The notes: a model not told the origin generated them from the sequence alone. Shown: positions 1 to 5,246, numbered from the stretch's first letter. The stretch: 7,132 nucleotides of DNA from Candidatus Kerfeldbacteria bacterium (GCA_003512175.1 DOSP01000055.1:761-7892), one strand, 5' to 3'. Numbers and translations are program-made.

Positions 1-875
1 ACTTCCCCGGGGCGGGGAATGCGACCACCACCCACAATAGAGGCGACTGATGCCGTGTGGTGGGGTTGGCGGAATGGACGCCGTGTCACATACGGCTCGG
101 CTTCCGTCAACAACCCAGCTACACTGTATAAGCGGGTTACTTCTACGATTTCATCCGACGTCAGGGGAGATAACAACCCCCGCACCGCTTTCGCCAAAAT
201 GGTTTTCCCTGACCCGGGTGGGCCATACAGTAAGGTATTATGACGTCCAGCCGCAGCCACGGCTAAAGCTCTCTTAATTACTCGATGTCCCTTGATGGCA
301 GCTAGCTCATCGATGGCGGATGCAGCAGCGGCTGGTGGTATAGCATGTGGTTGTACCGGCAAGATGTGAACTTGAGTGACATGATCAAATACGCTTTGTA
401 ATGTGGTAGCGGGGTAAATGGTGATCCCTGGTACTAAGGCAGCCTCTTTGGCATTGCCGACCGGCACAATCACAGCCTCATAGCCTAATTGTTTAGCAAA
501 CATCACAATCGACAACACACCACTGACAGGCAGTACCGTGCCATCAAGGGATAGCTCACCAATACAGAGCGGCAAGGTCAGTTTTGGTTCAATGGATCGA
601 TTGGCAATGGCAATGGCCACAGCCATAGGCAAATCGAAACCAGCGCCTTCTTTACGGCGATCACCCGGCGCTAAATGCACGGTAATGCGCGTATCGGGAA
701 AGGTAATACCGGCTTGTTTCATGGCCGAACGCACCCGTTCTTTGGCCTCTTGAATGGCAGTATCGGGCAAGCCAACAATAGTATAACTAGGAAAACCAGT
801 CGAAACGTCGACTTGAATATCGACGAGCATAGAATCTAGCCCGTGCACACAGGCGGATGGTATGGAAGCGAACAT
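1..875 (-). CDS. comM: ComM/YifB-family Mg-chelatase-like AAA+ ATPase, 3' end truncated by window edge
   Basis: AAA+ ATPase of the ComM/YifB (Mg chelatase subunit ChlI-like) family. In some bacteria ComM is a hexameric helicase that promotes branch migration during natural transformation; its role here is inferred from the family. The frame is open from ATG at 875 to the window edge, giving 291 complete codons. The N-terminal ChlI domain (about 15-165) contains TGFPSYTIVGLPD (26-38) and LAPGDRRKEGAGFDLP (68-83). The AAA+ core starts near IKGH (194-197), with Walker A GPPGSGKT at 218-225 and the family signature RPFRQPHHTAS at 266-276, followed by GGGRIPRPGE. Walker B and the C-terminal domain lie beyond the window; full proteins are about 500 residues. 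ATG at 875 is chosen because the N-terminus then aligns with family starts (ACVHGLDSMLVDIQVDVS) and AGGCAAAGG precedes it as a plausible RBS; Met16 is an alternative. A palindromic repeat ends 39 nt upstream. No frameshift was seen. Confidence 0.94.
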   Translation of the reverse strand, partial: MFASIPSACVHGLDSMLVDIQVDVSTGFPSYTIVGLPDTAIQEAKERVRSAMKQAGITFPDTRITVHLAPGDRRKEGAGFDLPMAVAIAIANRSIEPKLTLPLCIGELSLDGTVLPVSGVLSIVMFAKQLGYEAVIVPVGNAKEAALVPGITIYPATTLQSVFDHVTQVHILPVQPHAIPPAAAASAIDELAAIKGHRVIKRALAVAAAGRHNTLLYGPPGSGKTILAKAVRGLLSPLTSDEIVEVTRLYSVAGLLTEAEPYVTRRPFRQPHHTASVASIVGGGRIPRPGE

Positions 876-913
876 ACCCAACCTTTGCCTGATGCTACTG
901 TACTTGTCAAATC

Positions 914-1036
914 AACACCTACCCGTCCCTCGATAAGCTCGGGACACCCTTCCTATTCAGGAAGGGTTGAAGATTATAGAAAAAAGAATCAACTCTCCCC
1001 TTTCCTGAATAGGAAAGGGGTCGGGGGATAGGTGTT
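914..1036. repeat. 123-bp nested palindrome, MITE- or REP-like
   Basis: The outer arms AACACCTA (914-921) and TAGGTGTT (1029-1036) are exact inverted repeats. Inside are a perfect 8-bp hairpin with an ATTC loop (947-966), a perfect 10-bp hairpin with a GAAT loop (997-1020), and a central GTTGA/TCAAC pair (966-970 and 989-993) around an A-rich centre. The second hairpin is the reverse complement of the first with one extra base pair, so the element is a large palindrome built of smaller ones. A further arm pair, GTCCC (925-929) and GGGAC (941-945), flanks CGATAAGCTC, present only in the left half. There is no coding capacity. This is the architecture of non-autonomous mobile repeats (MITE/REP type). 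On the minus strand a TTTTTT run lies about 11 nt after the 10-bp hairpin, rather far for a standard terminator. The right end overlaps the last two bases of the RNHCP gene's stop codon. No clear target-site duplication was seen. Confidence 0.8.
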
Positions 1037-1358
1037 ATTCCACCGGCAACTCGTTTACCCGCTTCATCACCAGGGTGAGCTGCTCCATATCGTCATTCGG
1101 TTGCACTCGATTACGCCGACGCACACCACAGCGTTCACATTGTTGCATAATCACCCATTGTTTATTTTCAAACGAAATATGCACTGGCGGCATCAAACCA
1201 CCACAGTCGGCGGCTCGATCTCCGGGATAGTCATCGACATGTTTCGAAGTAAAACATTGTGTACAGTGATTCGTATAACCAGTACCAATCACCTTGGTGC
1301 CGCAGCGTTCACAGGTGAAATTCTCAACTGTGCGTTTGAATTGCTTTCTTGCGATCAT
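1035..1358 (-). CDS. RNHCP domain-containing protein (small Cys-rich, putative zinc ribbon)
   Basis: A 107-residue protein recognisable as an RNHCP-domain family member. The block TNHCTQCFTSKHVDDYPGDRA (29-49) matches the family's RNHCPxCLxSKHVD-x-PGDRA signature as I remember it. The biochemical function of the family is not known to me. Cysteine pairs C16/C19, C32/C35 and C74/C77, plus C52 and H31, suggest one or two structural zinc sites; CxxCG occurs at both ends of the domain (16-20, 74-78). The C-terminal tail is charged and probably outside the fold. ATG at 1358 leaves about 12 residues before the first CxxC, and GGAG sits just upstream with short spacing. This start lies 35 nt inside the end of lspA, an unusually long overlap implying co-transcription and probably coupled translation. 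The TAA stop touches the palindromic repeat. Confidence 0.9.
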   Translation of the reverse strand: MIARKQFKRTVENFTCERCGTKVIGTGYTNHCTQCFTSKHVDDYPGDRAADCGGLMPPVHISFENKQWVIMQQCERCGVRRRNRVQPNDDMEQLTLVMKRVNELPVE

Positions 1359-1797
1359 GTCTCCATAAAATAAACATCCATACTAATACACTGACGACAA
1401 TCATGGTATCAGCCACATTAAACACATGGCCTAATCGCCCACCGACAAAATCGATCACCCCACCATAATAGTAGCGATCAGCTAAATTACTGAACGCACC
1501 CACTAGAATCAGCAGAATACAGGTGAACTCAACTCGTTTTTGTTGCTGCCACCGTTGGACGCCCTTCACTACTAGAATACCGAGGACAATGCCTACCACA
1601 CTGTAATACAGTAAGGGGAACAACGGCAAGCTTAAGGCCATATCCGCGTTCAGTTGAAACTTGAACCAAAACCAGCCCGGCACTACGGAATAGAACTTTG
1701 GGTTACCGAAGAAAAAAAACTTACTCCACCGATCCAGCAGCAACAACGCAGCCGCAATAATGGGAGGCACGATCCACCACATGGAACGCTGCTTCAT
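1324..1797 (-). CDS. lspA: Lipoprotein signal peptidase (signal peptidase II)
   Basis: Inner-membrane aspartyl protease that cleaves signal peptides from prolipoproteins after the lipobox cysteine is lipidated. The protein is 157 residues, normal for the family. Four hydrophobic segments are visible at about 7-21, 58-78, 91-105 and 130-145. Both catalytic aspartates are in their family motifs: D107 in SNLADRYYYGGVIDF (103-117) and D130 in FNVADT (126-131). The first helix ends in LDRWSK (21-26), matching the usual D-x-x-[ST]-K. The segment LNADMALSLPL (49-59) stands where many homologues have NxGxAFG; N50 is kept but the glycine and phenylalanine are not, a modest divergence. The start overlaps the DksA-like gene's stop as ATGA, and its end overlaps the RNHCP gene by 35 nt. 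lspA implies lipoproteins elsewhere in this genome; the exported protein upstream has no lipobox and is not an evident substrate. Confidence 0.95.
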   Translation of the reverse strand: MKQRSMWWIVPPIIAAALLLLDRWSKFFFFGNPKFYSVVPGWFWFKFQLNADMALSLPLFPLLYYSVVGIVLGILVVKGVQRWQQQKRVEFTCILLILVGAFSNLADRYYYGGVIDFVGGRLGHVFNVADTMIVVSVLVWMFILWRHDRKKAIQTHS

Positions 1798-2162
1798 AGT
1801 GCCGTCTCGGCGGCTGGATTGGCACGTAAGCGCTCGAGCGGGATGTCTGCTCCCGTCTGCACATCTTTACCGTAGGTTCCATTTTCGATGCGTTGCAGAG
1901 CGGCTTGATACCGTTGTAATTCCGGGGCTAATTCACCGGTCACGGCTAAATTCACTTCGTAGTTTTCTACTTCGTCTGGAGAATCTGAATCTGGTTCGAG
2001 GGAATTCTCATCACCAAAATTTTCGAACTTGGCAGCATACTCGCCGGGTACATGATCACCCACATCTGGGTTTGCCACCATGCCTAATTCCTCTCGCAAT
2101 TCTTTAATGCGCTGTTCGATCAGTGAACGAAACTCCGCTAATTGTGCTTGATCCATAAACAT
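1794..2162 (-). CDS. DksA/TraR-family protein lacking all zinc-finger cysteines
   Basis: A 122-residue protein with the DksA/TraR layout: an N-terminal helix (about 4-27, QLAEFRSLIEQRIKELREELG), a central acidic linker, a second helix (about 75-92, ELAPELQRYQAALQRIENG), and a C-terminal block, NGTYGKDVQTGADIPLERL, aligning with the family's GTYGxCxxCGxxIxxxRL. Both cysteine positions of the first CxxC are replaced (K and Q, giving KDVQ), the second pair is absent (ANPAAETAL where CxxC-type members have a cysteine), and the protein contains no cysteine at all. In DksA the coiled coil enters the RNA polymerase secondary channel with acidic residues at its tip. Here DSDSPDEVEN (58-67) is a candidate acidic turn, but whether it acts on polymerase is inference. 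The ATG directly abuts the previous gene's stop (TAAATG); a second in-frame ATG lies two codons later. The 3' end overlaps lspA by 4 nt. Confidence 0.85.
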   Translation of the reverse strand: MFMDQAQLAEFRSLIEQRIKELREELGMVANPDVGDHVPGEYAAKFENFGDENSLEPDSDSPDEVENYEVNLAVTGELAPELQRYQAALQRIENGTYGKDVQTGADIPLERLRANPAAETAL

Positions 2163-2330
2163 TTAATCTTTGCTGCCTTCTAAATGCTCAGCTTCAGCGT
2201 CGGCTTTGCGTTCGCTGTCTTGCCAAGCCTTGGTTTGCACCAATGCATCAATAATATCATTAGCGCGGGCATCGGCGCCAGCGTCTTTGGGTTGTTCTTC
2301 TGGAATATGTTTCTGTTCTTCGCCTAACAT
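2163..2330 (-). CDS. Small acidic hypothetical protein (55 aa), first gene of the dksA-like/lspA operon
   Basis: I do not recognise this protein. It is hydrophilic, with no cysteine, signal peptide or membrane segment, and rich in Glu, Asp, Lys and Ala; residues about 19-45 (DARANDIIDALVQTKAWQDSERKADAE) look helical and amphipathic. ATG at 2330 is preferred over the longer frame starting with TTG at 2387, because the extension would read through a terminator stem and inner hairpin and gives an unconvincing peptide (RPDGLQLRGTPLNFL). No Shine-Dalgarno sequence precedes the ATG. The terminator T-run ends only 10 nt upstream, so this gene needs either read-through or the weak TATAAT at 2388-2393. 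Its TAA is immediately followed by the DksA-like ATG. A real gene is likely from this tight junction, but the evidence is contextual. Confidence 0.6.
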   Translation of the reverse strand: MLGEEQKHIPEEQPKDAGADARANDIIDALVQTKAWQDSERKADAEAEHLEGSKD

Positions 2331-2340
2331 AGTTGTGTGT

Positions 2341-2411
2341 AAAAAATTTAGGGGTGTCCCCCTCAGCTGCAACCCATCGGGTCGCAAATTATATGAGTAC
2401 GGACACCCCTA
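2341..2411 (-). terminator. Strong rho-independent terminator with a long, itself structured loop
   Basis: On the minus strand TAGGGGTGTCC (2411-2401) pairs perfectly over 11 bp with GGACACCCCTA (2359-2349), followed by AATTTTTT (2348-2341). The 41-nt loop holds a second hairpin: GCGACCC (2385-2379) and GGGTTGC (2375-2369) around GAT, 7 bp including one G-T pair. A GC-rich stem next to a T-run in this orientation marks the 3' end of an RNA read from the left-hand promoter at 2761-2790, or the end of the pnp operon transcript. The loop is long for a simple terminator, so it may also be the closing helix of the structured RNA, or the switchable part of an attenuator. Confidence 0.75.
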
Positions 2412-2754
2412 GGACCAAACTTGGTAACCTTGTCTAATCTCCCTCTAGAAGATCAGGCAAAGGATTTCCTCAAGTCCGGTATTATGAGTGTGCCGTACCT
2501 ACGTGTGGGCTAAGTAGGTTTGCTCCCAATAAATTGGGACTTCTCTAGCATGTCGCTGCCTCCGGCGCCTCTGCAAGCAGAAGCATTAGTGGAGCTGGCG
2601 AAATACCTTTTTATTTTTATTTTGGTAGCCCATTGTGCATACCAGAGAAATCACTATTCCGAAAACCTGGTTCGAAACAGTCCATTCCCCTAGATGCCCG
2701 AATGTGTTCAGTAGGGACGGCGCGCTATTAGAGTGTCAAAGTACTCTACTATAC
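2349..2754 (-). ncRNA. Candidate structured RNA or long leader, tmRNA-like in its 5' half, family unresolved
   Basis: About 400 nt between a sigma70-like promoter and a strong terminator, with no convincing protein frame and many complementary segments. From the 5' end on the minus strand: GGGGAAT near 2689-2683, then CTG-TTTCGAAC-CAG spaced as in a tmRNA D-arm; GATTTCTC (2652-2645) and GGTAT (2643-2639), which can pair with GAGGAAATC (2471-2463, one bulge) and ATACC (2482-2478); an A-rich 16-nt stretch (2623-2608) between TACC and GGTA; a short frame ending in TAA at 2588-2586; then perfect hairpins at 2567-2584 and 2524-2539 and a 6-bp pair at 2497-2502/2514-2519. Against tmRNA, I find no T-arm, no complement of GGGGAAT and no CCA end, and the frame would encode NKNKKVFRQLH, unlike known degradation tags. 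RNase P conserved motifs are also missing. A leader RNA of the operon below is the main alternative. Confidence 0.4.
2388..2393 (-). promoter_or_regulatory. Possible -10 element (TATAAT) before the 55-aa/dksA-like/lspA genes
   Basis: A perfect TATAAT reads on the minus strand here, inside the loop of the terminator. The best -35 candidate is TTGGTC at 2413-2418 with a 19-bp spacer, which is weak. If used, transcription would begin near 2381 and the message would still carry the 3' terminator arm but not the 5' arm, so the downstream genes would escape termination. The motif could also be chance in an A+T-rich patch. Confidence 0.3.
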
Positions 2755-2760
2755 GGTTGC

Positions 2761-2790
2761 AGTATAGCACGAAATCCCCGGCTGGGTCAA
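2761..2790 (-). promoter_or_regulatory. Sigma70-like promoter for the structured RNA/leader
   Basis: On the minus strand TTGACC (2790-2785) is followed after 18 bp by TATACT (2766-2761). Both hexamers differ from consensus at one position and the spacing is acceptable. The start point would be near 2754. It lies downstream of the 597-aa gene's stop and points into the gene-free, structure-rich stretch, supporting a separate transcript there. Confidence 0.6.
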
Positions 2791-2852
2791 TTCCTCCGGT
2801 AAAAAAGTGCTAATGTTAGGATAGAATTTAGAATACACTATTATCACACAAG

Positions 2853-2884
2853 TTATGCACACATGTGCAGAAACCTGTGGATAA
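2853..2884. promoter_or_regulatory. Pair of perfect DnaA-box sequences in inverted orientation
   Basis: TTATGCACA lies on the plus strand at 2853-2861, and TGTGGATAA at 2876-2884 is the reverse complement of TTATCCACA. Both match the bacterial DnaA box TTATNCACA exactly. They are 14 bp apart, with the palindrome CACATGTG (2860-2867) at the edge of the first. The second box ends one base before the 597-aa gene's stop codon (2886-2888). The pair sits upstream of the promoter at 2761-2790, so regulation of that promoter by DnaA, or DnaA titration, is possible. No dnaA or dnaN gene is near, and a chromosomal origin is not claimed. Confidence 0.5.
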
Positions 2885-2885
2885 G

Positions 2886-4679
2886 CTAAAAATCCTCGGT
2901 AAACTTATCTGCTAGATTTTCCAGTTGTAGTTCGCCGTTGGCATTACGAAAAGCCATCAAATAGAGGTTTATCCGATTCACTTTATTGGCTGAGATTAGG
3001 TCAGAATTTGTATATGATGCCTGTAAAGATTTTTCATCAGGGGTCACGTAGTAAGCCGATATTGTCCCATCAGACTCTCCAATAACGTAATGATTCAACT
3101 TTTGACGACTTCTAAAGTCATCGTAATAGTAGGTCGTTGAAACTAATGGGATATATTCATCTGCCTGATCTAACACAGCTGTGTCTTGGCCATGTAGTAA
3201 CCATCCATCCTGATGCTGCCATATAGTGCTATAGACCGCGTTGGCATTATCACTCCATACCAGAACAATATCTTCATCATAGTTCACTCGCCACATGGTC
3301 GGCAGTGTGGTAACCACGGATCCTTCCGGACTCAACTGCACCTTTTTTCCCCAAGTAGTATTCCACACGTTTCCCCAGAGTTGTCCTTGATCGTCTAACC
3401 ACGTAATAAGTACGGCCTGTGATTGTTTACTACCAAGAGCGGCCTGCATAATCGCCTGAGCTGAACAGATATAGGGGCATTGAAAATCAACGTGATCAAG
3501 TTCTAACCAGGGTGCCATATCGGTTACATCAGTATCATTCCGCCTGTACAAACGTAATTGCTGTGCAGCCGTATCATACAGTAGCGCCGTATGATCCTCA
3601 TCATATGTATCGTCCAGTTCTATCAGCTGAATTGGTTTATCAAAACGTCCGGCAAATGAGGCCAGTACTGGGTCATCAGAGAAGTTGGCCACAGCCACTT
3701 TTACTCGATGAGGTGCAACGGTGACTGGCCAATAATAATAAAGTTGATCCCAGGTAGCGTGGAGTGATTTGGTACGGAATGTATGCGTTAACGTAAACGC
3801 ATGGTGTCGACGAGGCTGCGTGGCCAAATCGATCAACTTATAACTGGCTCCTACGCGCACGAGCAGATCACCTGTTCGATCAACTAAAGAAAATGGTCGA
3901 CTGCCGATGACTCGCTGAAGCCGATCAATTTGATTAATGGTTTTATCATTTTTTCCATACTGCCATTCATAGAAAGCACCGTCCGTTGGCGTCAAAAAAT
4001 ATATCCGTTGCGTGCCGGAAGAAGTACGTAATGTATCAGTATCATCATACTGTTGAGCGGCTTCAGGATCACGAGCATCTACCCCCAATTCCATCGTTGT
4101 GGTTATTTGATCTGATAAGTTAATTTTCAAGGGATCAGTACCCGGCTTGTTCACTATTGTTAGGTAACTAACTTTAGTGACCTCTTTGCACCTACTGGCT
4201 ACCGATTGATCACAGGAGTGATCAATCAATATGTACGTTGCGGTATATGTAGAGGTATATACATAAACAACTCGATCTACTTCATATGGAATAGTTAGCT
4301 CGTATTCTGCGGACGGATAAAGCGAGTACAGCTTCGTAGTTGCACCATCCGTAATGAAAGTGTATTCATCATCAGCATAACGCAACGGTTTTTCGACATG
4401 AGTATTAGGAAATACTACTTGAGCATCAGACCAACCGTCGGTCCAGCCAGTCTCATTAGTCCACGTACGACTTCCATCCCAATTTCTAAACAAATAATGA
4501 TCAATGGTTGAATAAAAGAACACTAAGTTATTTTTATCGATAAATATCATTTCATAATCTCCACCATACTGTTCACCCGGTGTGAGTACTTTGGCCAAGG
4601 CTGTTTGGCTGCTGACATAACCAACTAAAACAAAGGTGATGCAGAACGCAACACTAAGCTTGTACCGAGATGTGAACAT
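2886..4679 (-). CDS. Large secreted protein of unknown family (597 aa), possibly beta-propeller
   Basis: I do not recognise the family. Residues 1-29 form a clear Sec signal peptide: basic start (SRYK), hydrophobic core LSVAFCITFVLVGYV (8-22) and a type I cleavage site TALA|K after A29. There is no lipobox, no further membrane helix and no sorting motif at the C-terminus, so the mature protein is probably released or held by other means. The mature part is rich in Tyr, Trp, Thr and Asp and looks all-beta. Repeating W/D segments such as ITWLDDQGQLWGNVW (425-439) and LVWSDNANAVYSTIW (473-487), and W67-W83 near the N-terminus, recall beta-propeller blades; this is inference. Four mature cysteines lie in two close pairs, C156/C164 and C401/C405, plausible disulfides. 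The ATG overlaps the gmk stop as TAATG, so it is the third cistron of the pnp-gmk operon, an odd place for an exported protein. No enzyme motif is evident. Confidence 0.87.
   Translation of the reverse strand: MFTSRYKLSVAFCITFVLVGYVSSQTALAKVLTPGEQYGGDYEMIFIDKNNLVFFYSTIDHYLFRNWDGSRTWTNETGWTDGWSDAQVVFPNTHVEKPLRYADDEYTFITDGATTKLYSLYPSAEYELTIPYEVDRVVYVYTSTYTATYILIDHSCDQSVASRCKEVTKVSYLTIVNKPGTDPLKINLSDQITTTMELGVDARDPEAAQQYDDTDTLRTSSGTQRIYFLTPTDGAFYEWQYGKNDKTINQIDRLQRVIGSRPFSLVDRTGDLLVRVGASYKLIDLATQPRRHHAFTLTHTFRTKSLHATWDQLYYYWPVTVAPHRVKVAVANFSDDPVLASFAGRFDKPIQLIELDDTYDEDHTALLYDTAAQQLRLYRRNDTDVTDMAPWLELDHVDFQCPYICSAQAIMQAALGSKQSQAVLITWLDDQGQLWGNVWNTTWGKKVQLSPEGSVVTTLPTMWRVNYDEDIVLVWSDNANAVYSTIWQHQDGWLLHGQDTAVLDQADEYIPLVSTTYYYDDFRSRQKLNHYVIGESDGTISAYYVTPDEKSLQASYTNSDLISANKVNRINLYLMAFRNANGELQLENLADKFTEDF
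4204..4227. repeat. Perfect 10-bp inverted repeat with AGGA spacer inside the secreted-protein gene
   Basis: GATTGATCAC (4204-4213) and GTGATCAATC (4218-4227) are exact inverted repeats separated by four bases. The segment encodes residues around C156 (LIDHSCDQS). It could form an RNA hairpin or be a dimeric protein-binding site, or it may be a coincidence of codon choice. Confidence 0.55.
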
Positions 4680-5233
4680 TATTGTTTCTTGATGATTTGC
4701 AGGACTTCGTCAGCAGCTTCGTCCAATTTACCTTCTTCATTGACTACTAAATAGTCCCAATCTAAGAGGTTTTCCAGCTCACGCTGAGCGGTGGCTAGGC
4801 GTTGCTTGATGACGGTGGGAGTGTCTGTTTCCCGGTTAATCAGCCGTTTTTCGAGGTATTCGTAGGATGGCGGCATGATGAAGATGCTTTTTGCCTCAGG
4901 CATCATCTTCTTGTACGAGCGCGCTCCTTGGGGATCAACCTTCACAATCACAACCTCATTTTGGGCTAATTTGGCATCGACCTCATGTTTAGTACACCCA
5001 TACAGATTGCCGTAGACTTCCGCCCATTCCACCATTTTGCCGTCTTTGACCAGGTTTTCAAACTGCTCACGACTGACAAAGTAGTATGGATTCCCCTCAG
5101 CTTCATGTTGACGCATCTGTCGGGTACTGGTGGTGACCACCTGACCAAAGGCCAAGCCCCGCTCCTTCACAGCGTTAATCACTGAATCTTTACCTGCGCC
5201 AGATGGACCTGTAACAATGAAGAGTTTACCCAT
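4679..5233 (-). CDS. gmk: Guanylate kinase
   Basis: Cytosolic kinase that phosphorylates GMP (and dGMP) to GDP with ATP. The length of 184 residues is typical. The P-loop is GPSGAGKD (9-16). The GMP-binding region has TTSTRQMRQHEAEGNPYYFVS (34-54), corresponding to the family TTRxxRxGExxGxDYxFVS, with R38 and R41 kept, followed by EWAEVYGNLYGC (69-80) for E-x-x-x-V-x-G-x-x-YGT, and VDPQGARSYKK (99-109) for the DxQG motif. The lid and late region FIMPPSYEYLEKRLINRETDT (118-138) and LVVNEE (162-167) match the family. The residue after the P-loop lysine is Asp rather than Ser/Thr, with Ser next (KDS); PhnN-type kinases share KDS, but the GMP-binding motifs support gmk. ATG at 5233 lies 8 nt after the pnp stop without a Shine-Dalgarno sequence; TATAAT at 5241-5246 is directly upstream. 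Its stop overlaps the next start. Confidence 0.94.
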   Translation of the reverse strand: MGKLFIVTGPSGAGKDSVINAVKERGLAFGQVVTTSTRQMRQHEAEGNPYYFVSREQFENLVKDGKMVEWAEVYGNLYGCTKHEVDAKLAQNEVVIVKVDPQGARSYKKMMPEAKSIFIMPPSYEYLEKRLINRETDTPTVIKQRLATAQRELENLLDWDYLVVNEEGKLDEAADEVLQIIKKQ

Positions 5234-5240
5234 GGTAGAT

Positions 5241-5246
5241 ATTATA
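5241..5246 (-). promoter_or_regulatory. Possible -10 element giving a leaderless gmk transcript
   Basis: A perfect TATAAT on the minus strand spans the end of pnp, its last bases overlapping the pnp stop codon. The gmk ATG begins 8 nt downstream, about where transcription would start, and no Shine-Dalgarno sequence is present. No good -35 is seen; the best-placed hexamer is TTCCCT at 5264-5269. Weakly supported. Confidence 0.25.

Noticed and set aside
947..1020. CRISPR array
   Set aside because: Only two hairpins in inverted, not direct, orientation, with no spacers and no cas genes.
1032..1373. Plus-strand ORF of 113 codons
   Set aside because: It is the antisense shadow of the RNHCP gene, whose minus-strand frame has a clear family signature. 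Other plus-strand ORFs are likewise shadows of recognised minus-strand genes.
2331..2387. TTG start at 2387 for the small gene, giving 74 residues
   Set aside because: The extension crosses the terminator stem and inner hairpin and gives an implausible N-terminus; ATG at 2330 is more economical.
2604..2627. T-rich run as a plus-strand terminator
   Set aside because: The run is flanked by TACC and GGTA and no stable stem directly precedes it; no plus-strand gene ends there. It reads better as an A-rich loop of the minus-strand RNA.
2661..2690. Plus-strand tRNA suggested by GGTTCGAAAC
   Set aside because: No acceptor, anticodon or D stem can be built around it, and the T-stem has only three pairs.
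2349..2754. Definite annotation as ssrA (tmRNA) or rnpB (RNase P RNA)
   Set aside because: No T-arm, acceptor partner or CCA end supports tmRNA, and the conserved RNase P segments (GAGGAAAGTCC, ACAGAA) are absent on both strands. Kept only as an unresolved RNA.
2841..2884. Chromosomal replication origin
   Set aside because: Two DnaA boxes are too few, there is no dnaA/dnaN neighbour, and all genes lie on one strand with no visible switch.
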